Positions 55,955 to 64,000 of a stretch of 64,000 nt of DNA are shown in pieces. Source of the stretch: Microbulbifer aggregans. Its GTDB lineage: Bacteria; Pseudomonadota; Gammaproteobacteria; Pseudomonadales; Cellvibrionaceae. The position numbers and the translations under genes were made by a program. The notes under the pieces are model-generated. The model was not told the origin of the DNA, ran no database searches, and worked only from the letters and a program-made list of their open reading frames with translations. The stretch is from contig NZ_JAIVKK010000007.1 of assembly GCF_020524005.1 (NCBI RefSeq), forward strand, positions 186,001-250,000, in the 5' to 3' direction. Position 1 is the first letter of the stretch; each line of letters begins with the position of its first letter.

Positions 55955-57343
55955 ATGAGCCATATTCTGATCGTTGAAGATGAAGCCATTATCCGCACAG
56001 CTCTGCGCAAGCTGCTGGAGCGGCACCGCTACAAGATCAGTGAAGCCGGCTCCGTACGGGAAGCGACCACCAAGTATCGCATTACCGACTTTGACCTGAT
56101 CATCTCTGATCTCCGTCTACCCGGAGCTCCCGGTACAGATCTTCTCAAGCTCGCCGGTGACGTACCGGTCCTGATCATGACCAGCTACGCCAGCCTGCGC
56201 TCGGCGGTAGACTCCATGCGTATGGGCGCCGCAGATTACATTGCCAAGCCCTTTGATCACGACGAAATGATTGCCACCGTGCGCCGGGTAATCGGCAAAG
56301 CGGAGCAGAATCGCGCCGCGGCTCCGGCCAACGACGACCGGCAGGGCCGCGCCATCTCCGGCATGATCGGCGACAGCCCGGTCATGCGTACGCTGTACAA
56401 CCGCATTCATAAAGTGGCCCCCACCGACGCCACCGTGCTGGTGCACGGCGAAACCGGCACCGGTAAGGAACTGGTCGCCCGAGCCATCCACGAGGAAAGC
56501 CGCCGTGCCGGCAAACCTCTGATCTCCGTGAACTGTGCGGCCATCCCGGAAACCCTGATCGAAGCGGAACTGTTTGGTCACGAAAAAGGCGCCTTCACTG
56601 GTGCGCAAACAGCGCGCGACGGCCTGATTGCCGCGGCAGACGGCGGCACCCTGTTCCTGGATGAAATCGGTGAATTACCGCTGGAAGCCCAGGCTCGCCT
56701 GCTGCGCGTATTACAGGAAGGGGAAGTGCGCCCTATCGGTGCCATCGAATCCCGCAAGGTCAATGTGCGCCTCGTCGCCGCAACCCACCGCAACCTGCGC
56801 CAGCTGGCGGCGGAGCGAAAATTCCGGGAAGACCTTTATTACCGGATCAACGTCGTACAGATGACCCTGCCACCCCTGCGCGAACGCGGCAAAGATGTAC
56901 TGGCCATCGCCGAACACCTGCTGGAAAAATTCTGCGCAAAAATCAACCGCCCCACACTGAAGCTGTCACCGGAAGCCATCCAGGCCGTTACCACCTACAC
57001 ATGGCCAGGTAACGTGCGCGAGCTGGAGAACGCGATTCAACGCGCGGTAATCCTGACCGAGGATCAGACCGAAATCGACCATCGCACCCTCGACATCGAC
57101 CTCGATCTGGTACCAATCGAAGAAGCCGACCCGGAACGCCTGCCCCGCAGCAGCCTGCATTCGGACCCCCGCGAAGACCTCTCACTGGAGGACTACTTCG
57201 CCCGCTTCGTACTGGAACACCAGGAAACCATGAGTGAAACCGAGCTTGCCAAAAAGCTCGGGGTAAGCCGTAAATGTCTGTGGGAGCGCCGCCAGAAGCT
57301 CGGGATCCCACGTAAAAAGGCCCGCAGGGCCTTAGAAGCCTGA
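55955..57343 (+). CDS. cbrB: Sigma-54-dependent response regulator CbrB
   Basis: This 462-residue protein has a receiver domain with phospho-acceptor Asp52 (IISDLRLPG), an AAA+ domain with Walker A GETGTGKE (165-172), the sigma-54 contact loop GAFTGA (212-217) and [15 protein letters not shown] Fis-type helix-turn-helix ends the protein ([21 protein letters not shown]). Phosphorylated by CbrA, it should activate sigma-54 promoters, the closest being at 57718. Two GTAAC half-sites lie just before its ATG and one TGTTAC lies at 55834, suggesting autoregulation. A terminator follows. Confidence 0.94.
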   Translation: MSHILIVEDEAIIRTALRKLLERHRYKISEAGSVREATTKYRITDFDLIISDLRLPGAPGTDLLKLAGDVPVLIMTSYASLRSAVDSMRMGAADYIAKPFDHDEMIATVRRVIGKAEQNRAAAPANDDRQGRAISGMIGDSPVMRTLYNRIHKVAPTDATVLVHGETGTGKELVARAIHEESRRAGKPLISVNCAAIPETLIEAELFGHEKGAFTGAQTARDGLIAAADGGTLFLDEIGELPLEAQARLLRVLQEGEVRPIGAIESRKVNVRLVAATHRNLRQLAAERKFREDLYYRINVVQMTLPPLRERGKDVLAIAEHLLEKFCAKINRPTLKLSPEAIQAVTTYTWPGNVRELENAIQRAVILTEDQTEIDHRTLDIDLDLVPIEEADPERLPRSSLHSDPREDLSLEDYFARFVLEHQETMSETELAKKLGVSRKCLWERRQKLGIPRKKARRALEA

Positions 57344-57372
57344 GACCCGGGCATCAAATTCCCGCAACAATG

Positions 57373-57400
57373 AAAAAGCCCGGCACATGCCGGGCTTTTT
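57373..57400 (+). terminator. Rho-independent terminator after cbrB
   Basis: The stem GCCCGGC/GCCGGGC is flanked by A5 and T5, 30 bp after the cbrB stop. It separates the cbrAB transcript from the downstream RNA gene. Confidence 0.92.
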
Positions 57401-57538
57401 CGTTAGCAACTATTGATTACCGAGCCCAGCGAGCAAGAACCCGACCGGGTAGACGGCGACCACCGACCACACTAACGACACTACTGGCACTACCGGACGG
57501 CAATGCCGAAAAGCGGTATCTGCATTCTCCACCCCAAC

Positions 57539-57643
57539 TGTTACCCCACCCACACCACTAAACCGTCGACCGATGAAAATTGGTAACAGTTGAAAGTGTT
57601 ACCCAAAAGCCGGGGCAGTAACAGTCACCGTACCATGCGTAAC
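57539..57643 (+). promoter_or_regulatory. Cluster of GTTAC/GTAAC half-sites: candidate CbrB upstream activating sequences
   Basis: Five half-sites lie within 105 bp: TGTTAC (57539), GGTAACA (57582), TGTTACC (57597), AGTAACA (57617) and GTAAC (57639). They form inverted pairs, for instance GGTAACA-N8-TGTTACC and TGTTAC-N15-GTAACA. They begin about 180 bp and end about 75 bp upstream of the sigma-54 promoter, the usual range for an enhancer-binding protein. CbrB sites at Pseudomonas crcZ are, as I recall, of the same palindromic TGTTAC/GTAACA type. Confidence 0.6.
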
Positions 57644-57717
57644 GGAAAGCTGTATTAGCGCGCCACAAAAAAGTTCCCAAAAACACTAACTCATTGATTT
57701 TTAAGGCTTTTTAAAAG

Positions 57718-57736
57718 TTGGCACGCTATCTGCTTT
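57718..57736 (+). promoter_or_regulatory. Sigma-54 promoter (-24/-12)
   Basis: TTGGCACGCTATCTGCTTT has the invariant GG (57720-57721) and GC (57732-57733) separated by exactly 10 bp, and the full TGGCAC -24 consensus. Predicted transcription starts near 57744-57746, directly before the A-rich RNA. Confidence 0.85.
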
Positions 57737-57744
57737 GTATAGAT

Positions 57745-58140
57745 CAAACAACAAGAACAGCCAAGAATAAAAATAAATGGCTGATGAAGCCCTAATAACA
57801 ACTAACAATAAGCGGGCGAAACACAATAAGAAAAACGGCGAGGTCGACAATAAAAGCCTAAGTGACCACAACCGGAGCAAAAAACGACCAATAACAATAA
57901 TAAGGTCAGAAATAACAATAAAAATAAATAAGAAGACGCAAATCTAATAATAAAAATAAACAATAAGAATAAAGAGTAATAACAAAAATAATAATTTATA
58001 GAAGACAACAAAAATAACGACAAGCACGTGACAAACTGACTGATTGTGCCTGGGAGAGGGTTTGCTGAATAGCAAATTGATAGCGCAAGGAAGCCGCTGC
58101 CTTCATACCGAATAAGAATAATTTCTTGATTTTTCTTTTC
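57745..58140 (+). ncRNA. crcZ: CrcZ-like small RNA rich in Hfq/Crc-binding AANAANAA motifs
   Basis: From the sigma-54 start point to about 58020 the plus strand is strongly A-rich and carries roughly a dozen AANAANAA clusters, for example at 57747, 57763, 57794, 57804, 57825, 57890, 57911, 57927, 57946, 57978, 58007 and 58111. Pseudomonas CrcZ sits in the same place between cbrB and pcnB, is about 400 nt, is made from a CbrB/sigma-54 promoter and starts with a CAACAACAA-like run. It titrates Hfq/Crc to relieve carbon catabolite repression. The 3' end is uncertain: a T-rich stretch at 58121-58139 or a GC hairpin at 58151-58180 are candidates. No protein-coding frame is credible. Confidence 0.8.
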
Positions 58141-58198
58141 GCACTGCTTGGCTGGTACCCGCTTCGTGCGGGCCGGCAGCTGTGCATTGCCCCTTCTG

Positions 58199-58207
58199 TG
58201 TTAGAAT
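58199..58207 (+). promoter_or_regulatory. Extended -10 element upstream of pcnB
   Basis: TGTTAGAAT fits a TGn-extended -10 and lies 75 bp before the pcnB ATG. No good -35 is seen, as is usual for this class. Confidence 0.4.
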
Positions 58208-58282
58208 CCGCCTCGATACAAGCTTGGAACCATCGTACAGCCTCACCGCAAGGAAAGGGCTGAGGTCAACACAGATAGCCGT

Positions 58283-59716
58283 ATGTTTAATTCCCTGATC
58301 AGCACTATCAAACGCTGGCACAGCAAGCCAACCCAATCCGATTCTCAGGAGATGGCAGGCAGTGCAGCCAAGAAACCCCGCACTAAGTCCAAATCGCCCT
58401 CCAAGCCCCGACGAGTCGTCATTCCCCGTAACGATCACGCCATTTCCCGACGAGACATCAGCCGCGCCGCTCTCACGGTAATGAAGCGTCTGCAGGAAGC
58501 CGGTTTTCAGGCCTATATCGTTGGCGGCGGCGTGCGCGACCTGCTGCTTAACGGCCACCCAAAAGATTTCGATGTAGCCACTGACGCCACCCCGGAGCAA
58601 GCCAAACAACTGTTCCGTGGCGCCAGGATCGTCGGTCGACGCTTCCGGATCCTGCACGCGCGGATTGGGCGCGAGGTGATCGAGGTCACCACCTTCCGCG
58701 GGCATCACAGTGATGGCGAGGAACACGAAGCCCAGCAATCCGAACACGGCATGCTGCTGCGCGACAACGTCTATGGCGACCTGGAAAGCGACGCGGTACG
58801 ACGGGACTTTACGGTCAATGCGCTCTACTACACCACCGACGGTTTTGAGATTCACGACTACACCGGCGGTATGGATGACATTGAGCAACGCCTGATCCGC
58901 ATGATCGGCGACCCGGCAACCCGGTATAAAGAAGACCCGGTGCGTATGCTGCGCGCTGTGCGCTTCGCCGCCAAACTGGATTTTGATATCGAGCCGGGCA
59001 CCGCCGCTCCATTAAAGGAGCTCGCACCACTGCTGCGGAATGTGGCCCCGGCACGCATGTTCGACGAGATACTGAAGCTGCTGATGAGCGGCCACGGTGT
59101 ACGTACTTTTGAGCTGTTGCGCGAGCATCAACTCTGGCCACACCTGTTCCCGGACAATGCCGCACAGCTGGATAGCCCCGAAGCCCTGGAACTGACCCGC
59201 CAGGCGTTGCGAAATACCGATCAGCGGATTCGCAACGACCAGCGGGTTACCCCCGCATTCCTGTATGCCGCACTGTTGTGGCCAGCGATCAATTCCGAAC
59301 AGCAGTTCCTGATGGACAAAGGAATTCCACCAGTCCCTGCTCTTGCTCAGGCGGCACAGAAAATTACCAGCTCGCAATTGGTGCACACGGCGATCCCCAA
59401 GCGCTTCTCCATCCCCATGCGCGAAATCTGGGATATGCAGTCACGCCTGCCCCGGCGCGGCGGTGAGCGCGCATTCCGCCTGATGGAGCACCCCCGCTTC
59501 CGCGCCGCCTACGACTTCCTGCTCCTGCGTGAAGACAGCGGTGAAATCCCCAAAGGACTGGGACAGTGGTGGACGGAATTCCAGCAGGCCGACGAAGACG
59601 GGCGCACACAAATGGTGCGCGAGGCGCCCCGAAATAGCCCGAAAGGAAAAGGGCGTGGCCGCCGCAACCGCGGCGGGCGCCGCCGCGGTGCGAAAAGTGG
59701 TGACAGCGCATCATGA
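58283..59716 (+). CDS. pcnB: Poly(A) polymerase I
   Basis: PcnB adds poly(A) tails to RNA 3' ends, promoting decay. The 477-residue protein has a basic N-terminal extension. The nucleotidyltransferase head shows YIVGGGVRDLLLNG and PKDFDVATDATPEQ (catalytic Asp pair), RRFRILHARIG, and the RDFTVNALYY neck, then a C-terminal body with LRAVRFAAKLDF. It ends in a long Gly/Arg/Lys-rich tail (about 450-477) that likely binds RNA. folK overlaps its stop by 4 bp. Confidence 0.95.
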   Translation: MFNSLISTIKRWHSKPTQSDSQEMAGSAAKKPRTKSKSPSKPRRVVIPRNDHAISRRDISRAALTVMKRLQEAGFQAYIVGGGVRDLLLNGHPKDFDVATDATPEQAKQLFRGARIVGRRFRILHARIGREVIEVTTFRGHHSDGEEHEAQQSEHGMLLRDNVYGDLESDAVRRDFTVNALYYTTDGFEIHDYTGGMDDIEQRLIRMIGDPATRYKEDPVRMLRAVRFAAKLDFDIEPGTAAPLKELAPLLRNVAPARMFDEILKLLMSGHGVRTFELLREHQLWPHLFPDNAAQLDSPEALELTRQALRNTDQRIRNDQRVTPAFLYAALLWPAINSEQQFLMDKGIPPVPALAQAAQKITSSQLVHTAIPKRFSIPMREIWDMQSRLPRRGGERAFRLMEHPRFRAAYDFLLLREDSGEIPKGLGQWWTEFQQADEDGRTQMVREAPRNSPKGKGRGRRNRGGRRRGAKSGDSAS

Positions 59717-60189
59717 CCCGCTGCTTCATCGGTCTCGGCAGTAATCTTGAAAACCCGGCGGGGCAGTTGCGCTCCGCCCTTGATGATATTCATGCCCTGC
59801 CCCGCACCACATTGGAAAACTGCTCAAGCTTTTACACCAGTGCACCGATTGGCCCGGGTGAGCAGCCCGACTACGTCAATGCCGTCGCTCAACTTGAGAC
59901 AGCGCTTGCACCAAATGAGCTGCTCGACGCTCTGCAGGCGATCGAACAGCGACATGGCCGCGAACGCTCAGTCCGCTGGGGTGCCCGCACACTGGATTTG
60001 GATATACTGCTGTTCGGCAGTGAAATCATTGATACCACCCGCCTCACGGTACCCCATCCGCGTATGGCGGAGCGTAATTTCGTGCTGGAGCCGCTGGCAG
60101 AGCTCACTCCCGAGCTGCAACTGCCCGACGGCCGCGACCTGGCAACGCTGCTCCGGCAGTGTCCGCCAAATCGGCTGCACAAGCTGTAG
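59713..60189 (+). CDS. folK: 2-amino-4-hydroxy-6-hydroxymethyldihydropteridine pyrophosphokinase
   Basis: FolK transfers pyrophosphate from ATP to 6-hydroxymethyl-dihydropterin in folate synthesis. The 158-residue protein has FIGLGSNLENP at the start, the LNAV-type loop YVNAVAQLET, RWGARTLDLDILLFG with the metal-binding Asp residues, and VPHPRMAERNFVLEPLAEL. Its ATG overlaps the pcnB stop (ATGA), so translation is coupled. Confidence 0.96.
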   Translation: MTRCFIGLGSNLENPAGQLRSALDDIHALPRTTLENCSSFYTSAPIGPGEQPDYVNAVAQLETALAPNELLDALQAIEQRHGRERSVRWGARTLDLDILLFGSEIIDTTRLTVPHPRMAERNFVLEPLAELTPELQLPDGRDLATLLRQCPPNRLHKL

Positions 60190-60240
60190 CAGCGCCAAAC
60201 TCCGGCACTGAAGCCCGAAATAAGATAAAGGAGTAGCCCG

Positions 60241-60942
60241 GTGACAAGGTCTTCCACTTCGGATACAGCACTCGATTCCCCCTCAATAGAGCTGGACTTG
60301 CAGGGTAAAGACCTGCCGCGGTTTATTGCCGTTGAGGGCAACATCGGCGTTGGCAAAACGACCCTGGCCAAGAAACTCGCCGCCACCTTTAACTACGATA
60401 CCCTGCTGGAGCAGCCGGAAGATAATCCGTTTCTGGAGCGGTTCTACCGCGACCCGAAAAGTGCGGCCCTGCCCACACAGCTGCACTTCCTGTTGCAGCG
60501 CTCACAACAGATCCAGGCCCTGCGCCAGAGCGACCTGTTCAAGCCGGTGAGGGTTGCCGACTTCCTGATCGAGAAAGACCAGCTGTTCGCCGAGGTCACC
60601 CTCGATAGCGACGAGCTGCAGTTGTACCGCCAGGTGTTCGATCACCTGACACTGGAAGCCCCCAAGCCGGATCTGGTGATCTACCTCCAGGCCCCGCTCA
60701 ACGTGCTTCAGGAGCGTATCCACAAGCGCGGTATTGCCGCCGAGCGCACGATCAGCAACGACTACCTGGCCACTCTCAATGAGGCCTACACCAATTTTTT
60801 CCATTACTACGACGAAGCGCCGCTGTTGATCGTCAACTGTGCCGAAATCGACATCGTCGACAGCCACAAGGACTACCTGCAGCTGGTGGAGTACCTGCTC
60901 AACGTCAACAGCGGACGCCATTACTACAATCCGGGCAAATAG
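60241..60942 (+). CDS. Deoxynucleoside kinase (dNK family)
   Basis: This 233-residue kinase has the P-loop VEGNIGVGKTT (Gly33-Thr40 core), EQPEDNPFLERFY with the sugar-contacting Glu, a VADFLIEKDQLF segment corresponding to the DRS-type motif, and the lid RIHKRGIAAERTI. It phosphorylates deoxynucleosides for salvage. The start is GTG with AAGGAG upstream. It is placed between folK and panB in this lineage. Base preference is unknown. Confidence 0.9.
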   Translation: MTRSSTSDTALDSPSIELDLQGKDLPRFIAVEGNIGVGKTTLAKKLAATFNYDTLLEQPEDNPFLERFYRDPKSAALPTQLHFLLQRSQQIQALRQSDLFKPVRVADFLIEKDQLFAEVTLDSDELQLYRQVFDHLTLEAPKPDLVIYLQAPLNVLQERIHKRGIAAERTISNDYLATLNEAYTNFFHYYDEAPLLIVNCAEIDIVDSHKDYLQLVEYLLNVNSGRHYYNPGK

Positions 60943-61020
60943 CCCGCGATTGAAAACAACGGTAACCAAACCAACCCGGCGACAAGATCGGGCGCACCAG
61001 AGATTAATGAGAATCAACCC

Positions 61021-61836
61021 ATGCCATACGGATCCAGTGAACTCACCAAACCGATCACGGTACAGACCCTGCGCAAGATGAAAGCCGATGGCGAAAAGTT
61101 CATCTGCGTCGCGCTTTACGATGCGCCCATGGCGGCCATGGCCCAGAAAACCGGTGTCGAGACCGTACTGATCGGCGACTCTCTGGGCATGACTGTGCTC
61201 GGGTACGAGAGCACTATCCCCGTAACCATGGAGCAGATGATTTACCACGTTGAAGCCGTGGCACGGGGCAACAAGAAATCCCTGATCATGGGCGATCTGC
61301 CGTTCATGACCTACGCCACCCCGGAGCAGGCACTCACCAACGCCACTCGCATCATGCAGGCCGGCGCCCATATGGTGAAAATCGAGGGCGGCGCCTGGCT
61401 CGCGCCCACCGTTAAAATGCTCAGTGAGCGCGGCATCCCGGTCTGCGCACATCTCGGCCTCACCCCACAATCCGTGCACAAACTCGGTGGCTTCCGCGTT
61501 CAGGGCCGCGGCGACGACCAGGCCGGGAAAATTCTCGACGATGCCGTACAACTGGATGAAGCCGGCGCAGACCTGCTGGTACTCGAATGCGTACCGTCAG
61601 AGCTGGCTAAACGCATTACCCAAACCGTCTCGATGCCGACCATCGGTATCGGTGCGGGCGCCGAAACCGATGCCCAGGTGCTGGTCATCAATGACATTCT
61701 CGGTCTCACGGAAAAGCCACCGAAGTTTTCCAAGAACTTCCTGTTGGAAGCCGGCGATATCCCCGGCGCGCTGCGCAAATACGCCGAAGATGTGAAGAAC
61801 GGCCGATTCCCTGATGACACGCACTCTTTTAGCTGA
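61021..61836 (+). CDS. panB: 3-methyl-2-oxobutanoate hydroxymethyltransferase
   Basis: PanB makes ketopantoate for pantothenate and CoA, using methylene-tetrahydrofolate, hence its link to folK. The 271-residue TIM barrel shows VLIGDSLGMTVLGYEST, MGDLPFMTYATPEQA, KIEGGAWL, HLGLTPQSVHKLGGFRVQGR and PTIGIGAGAETDAQVLV. Pseudomonas and E. coli usually carry panC next, but here a thioesterase follows. Confidence 0.96.
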   Translation: MPYGSSELTKPITVQTLRKMKADGEKFICVALYDAPMAAMAQKTGVETVLIGDSLGMTVLGYESTIPVTMEQMIYHVEAVARGNKKSLIMGDLPFMTYATPEQALTNATRIMQAGAHMVKIEGGAWLAPTVKMLSERGIPVCAHLGLTPQSVHKLGGFRVQGRGDDQAGKILDDAVQLDEAGADLLVLECVPSELAKRITQTVSMPTIGIGAGAETDAQVLVINDILGLTEKPPKFSKNFLLEAGDIPGALRKYAEDVKNGRFPDDTHSFS

Positions 61837-61847
61837 GGCAGCCACTC

Positions 61848-62666
61848 ATGGAATTCAATGAAGTTTTGCGCGGTGCGCGGGAACATATCGCTGCGCAACA
61901 GCCGCTACAGGTTCCGGATGGCTGGGGCCAGGGACGCGCAACATTTGGTGGAATGGCGGCCGCCCTGCTTTATGAAGCCGTTGAAGAAGAACTGTCGCGC
62001 ACAGTAGAGGGCAGTATCCCCCTGCGCTCGCTGACACTTTCTTTTGTCGCTCCAGCAGAAGTGGGAGAGTTGAACACCAGCGTTACCACACTGCGTGCCG
62101 GACGCTCGGCGGTCCAGATCGAGGCCCGCGCTACCCAGGGCAATCAGGTGGTCACTGCTGCGCTGGCAAGCTTTGGCAGACCGCGGGAATCTACCATCGT
62201 TGTTCGCCCGGCAGCCGCTCCGGCATTTCCCGCACCGCAGGATTGCGAGGCCCTGCCCTACATTGAAGGTATTGTCCCGGAATTTACCCGGCATTTTGAT
62301 TACCGCATCGCCGCCGGTGGTCTGCCCTTCAGCGGCAATAGCGAAGCCTGTCTGGGCGGCTGGATCCGTTTCAAAAGCCCGACAGGCCCAACTGCCATCA
62401 GTCACCTGCTGGCACTGATCGACGCCTGGCCACCGGCGGTATTGCCGATGCTCAAACAGCCGGCACCCGCCAGCTCCATGGCGTGGACAGTCGAGATATT
62501 GCAATCAGCCCAGGAACAGAGCGAAGCCAACGGTGAGGACTGGTGGCAATATCTGGCCGAGGTGGACCAGGCCGGGGACGGCTATGCGGTTACCCAGGCC
62601 CGCCTGTGGGATGCCCAGGGCAATCTGGTGGCACTGTCGCGGCAAACGGTATCGGTATTCGGCTGA
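61848..62666 (+). CDS. Acyl-CoA thioesterase family protein (TesB-like double hotdog)
   Basis: This 272-residue protein has two hotdog halves: WGQGRATFGGMAAALLYEA with RSLTLSFVAPAEVGEL in the first, and LGGWIRFK with TWPPA-like and SSMAWTVEI segments in the second. The layout is that of the TesB/acyl-CoA thioesterase II group, which hydrolyses acyl-CoA. It starts 11 bp after panB, so it is probably co-transcribed. Chain-length preference is unknown. Confidence 0.85.
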   Translation: MEFNEVLRGAREHIAAQQPLQVPDGWGQGRATFGGMAAALLYEAVEEELSRTVEGSIPLRSLTLSFVAPAEVGELNTSVTTLRAGRSAVQIEARATQGNQVVTAALASFGRPRESTIVVRPAAAPAFPAPQDCEALPYIEGIVPEFTRHFDYRIAAGGLPFSGNSEACLGGWIRFKSPTGPTAISHLLALIDAWPPAVLPMLKQPAPASSMAWTVEILQSAQEQSEANGEDWWQYLAEVDQAGDGYAVTQARLWDAQGNLVALSRQTVSVFG

Positions 62667-62669
62667 GCG

Positions 62670-63638
62670 CTAGAGCCACTTGTTCCAGCGAAACACCAAC
62701 AGCTGGATAGCCACTGTCACCACCAGTAACACACTGAAAATCAAAAACGCGTGCGGGTTTTCGGAGCCCGGAATCCCGCCCACGTTGATCCCCAGCAGTC
62801 CGGTGAAAAAACCCAGCGGCAGGAAAATCGCGGCGACAATCGACAGCATATACATACGGCTGTTGAGCTGTTCGGATATCCGGCTCATCAACTCTTCCTG
62901 GGTAACGGCAGCCCGCTCGCGCACCGCATCGATGTCTTCGATATGCCGCAGCAAGCGGTCACTGACCTCACGCAAGCGAATGCGGTTGGCTTCGGTTACC
63001 CAGCCGACTTTCTCCACCATCAGCCGCGCCAGCGCCTCACGCTCAGGAGCGAGATAACGGCGCAGGGTAATGGTCTGCTTGCGCAGCATAGCTAGGTCAA
63101 ATCGCAAGGTGCTACTGGCACCGGCCACTACCCGGTCTTCGAGTTCATCGATGGTGTCTTCGAACGAATCCACCGTGTCACTCATGCGCCACACCAGAAG
63201 GTCCGCCAGTTCCACCAACAGATCTGCGCAGGTTTCAGGGCCGCGCCCGGCATCCAGTTGCCGGCACAGGTCGCCAACCGATAGCAGCTGACGCTTGCGG
63301 GTACTGATGATCCGCGCCTCTTCCACCCACAAGCGGATGGATACCATATCTTCCGGTTGCGATTCAGGGTTGAGGTTTACCCCCCGCAGCGCAATCAGCA
63401 GGCCATCGCCGATACTCGTCGTGCGCGGGCGGGTTTCTTCCGTCAGCAGGGCTTCCGCGACCAGTGGCTCCAGGCCTGCGTTAGAACTGATCCAATCCCG
63501 CGCCACGGGGTCCGTATAGTCAAAATGCAGCCACAGGCGGCCATCGGATGGCGTCCAGGCCCGGGCTTCATCCCAGCTCAATGGCCGGCCTCCACCTTTG
63601 CCATCCAGCAGGTAGGCGTGAATCAGTCCGGTATCCAT
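62670..63638 (-). CDS. zntB: Zinc transporter ZntB (CorA superfamily)
   Basis: This 322-residue CorA-like protein has a large cytoplasmic N-terminal funnel and long helix (about 1-260), then two membrane helices at the C-terminus. The pore loop reads GLLGINVGGIPGSENP, the ZntB variant (GIN and GGIPG) of the CorA GMN motif. ZntB proteins move zinc across the inner membrane, now thought to be proton-coupled. Convergent with the thioesterase gene, 3 bp apart. Confidence 0.92.
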   Translation of the reverse strand: MDTGLIHAYLLDGKGGGRPLSWDEARAWTPSDGRLWLHFDYTDPVARDWISSNAGLEPLVAEALLTEETRPRTTSIGDGLLIALRGVNLNPESQPEDMVSIRLWVEEARIISTRKRQLLSVGDLCRQLDAGRGPETCADLLVELADLLVWRMSDTVDSFEDTIDELEDRVVAGASSTLRFDLAMLRKQTITLRRYLAPEREALARLMVEKVGWVTEANRIRLREVSDRLLRHIEDIDAVRERAAVTQEELMSRISEQLNSRMYMLSIVAAIFLPLGFFTGLLGINVGGIPGSENPHAFLIFSVLLVVTVAIQLLVFRWNKWL

Positions 63639-63668
63639 AACCCCCTCCCCTTGCCCGGGTTCAGTCGC

Positions 63669-64000
63669 TTAGCGCGACAATGTCAGACGAGCGGACGCCG
63701 ATTCGCCGGCCGCCAGCTGCCAGCTATTGGCGAACGCATTGCCATGCTCTACACAGACAAATTCGCGGTAGTGATCGCCCACATCCGCCAACGTGGCCGC
63801 CAGGGCCTCACCAGGGTTCCAGGTAATCACGGTATGGCAATTGTCACTGTGTGCGGTGATCGGGTTGGCAGTGATAATTTTTTGCGTCGCTGTCGCATGT
63901 TCAAAAACCCGGTCCACTTCGCCGGGGAAGGTCTGCACGTCTTCGAGACGGCAGCGGGCAAAATCGAGCGTTTTATCGAGATATTCAACGCCGCCGAGCC
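63669..64000 (-). CDS. D-hexose-6-phosphate mutarotase (YeaD-like), C-terminal part, cut by the window edge
   Basis: The frame runs open to the window end, so the true start lies beyond 64000; only about 110 C-terminal residues are visible. They read LGGVEYLDKTLDF, then FPGEVDRVFEHA, TVITWNPGEA and FVCVEHGNAFANSWQLAAGES, the aldose-1-epimerase fold of YeaD-type enzymes that interconvert anomers of glucose 6-phosphate. An in-frame GTG at 63938 is not a credible start because similarity continues upstream. Confidence 0.88.
   Translation of the reverse strand, partial: LGGVEYLDKTLDFARCRLEDVQTFPGEVDRVFEHATATQKIITANPITAHSDNCHTVITWNPGEALAATLADVGDHYREFVCVEHGNAFANSWQLAAGESASARLTLSR

Noticed and set aside
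57802..58023. 73-codon minus-strand reading frame in the A-rich region
   Set aside because: Its Leu/Phe/Ser/Tyr-rich translation is a by-product of the A-rich plus strand. It lacks a ribosome site and conflicts with the RNA-gene evidence.

Overview
The window reads as a chromosomal segment of a marine-type gammaproteobacterium related to Microbulbifer and other Cellvibrionales. This rests on the moderately GC-rich DNA, four TonB-dependent receptors, an ExeM-type extracellular nuclease, and a Pseudomonas-like gene order dksA-gluQ-cbrA-cbrB-pcnB-folK-panB. No tRNA, rRNA, CRISPR array, complete insertion sequence or prophage was seen. The genus is an inference from protein character, not from a search.

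Layout. 0.2-9.2 kb: a PLP aminotransferase, an inverted-repeat element, a lipase-like hydrolase, an RND/MMPL exporter, a SelW-like protein, ubiX, mpl and a PPi-type phosphofructokinase. 9.4-13.0 kb: an acyltransferase-SGNH envelope enzyme and a glutamine-synthetase-like ligase. 13.2-14.5 kb: a lower-GC islet with a C58-like cysteine peptidase and a GIY-YIG nuclease-like protein. 14.9-20.0 kb: a membrane AraC regulator, a TonB receptor and an M20 peptidase. 20.1-23.1 kb: a DUF6064 membrane protein, a Tat-exported aldo/keto reductase, a small membrane protein and a luciferase-like monooxygenase. 23.3-27.4 kb: a TPP-riboswitch operon for thiamine scavenging (receptor, YkoF-like binding protein, PnuT-like transporter, kinase). 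27.4-31.4 kb: an extracellular nuclease and a lower-GC acyltransferase. 31.6-35.6 kb: a three-gene operon (glutamine-synthetase-like ligase, aldehyde dehydrogenase, iron alcohol dehydrogenase) fitting catabolism of an amino alcohol or amine through gamma-glutamyl intermediates. 35.9-44.5 kb: ppa, then two paralogous TonB receptors flanking a GNAT gene and a FecI/FecR pair. 44.6-50.8 kb: a repeat-tailed unknown protein, cysE, a D,D-carboxypeptidase, a TfoX C-terminal-domain protein, htpX, an HtrA-like protease, a Rieske protein and sfsA. 51.1-62.7 kb: dksA, gluQ, a small membrane gene (cbrX-like), cbrA, cbrB, a long A-rich intergenic region, pcnB, folK, a deoxynucleoside kinase, panB and a thioesterase. 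62.7-64.0 kb: zntB and the C-terminal part of a hexose-6-phosphate mutarotase cut by the window edge.

The most interesting result is the 939-bp gap between cbrB and pcnB. It holds a canonical sigma-54 -24/-12 promoter, upstream GTTAC/GTAAC half-sites, and about 400 nt of strikingly A-rich DNA with roughly a dozen clusters of the AANAANAA motif. Location, promoter class and motif content match the Pseudomonas Hfq/Crc-sequestering RNA CrcZ. I infer a CrcZ-like catabolite-repression RNA in a non-Pseudomonas lineage. The same motif lies just upstream of three start codons here: the membrane AraC regulator and two TonB receptors. This suggests a local Hfq(/Crc)-CrcZ regulon for nutrient uptake.
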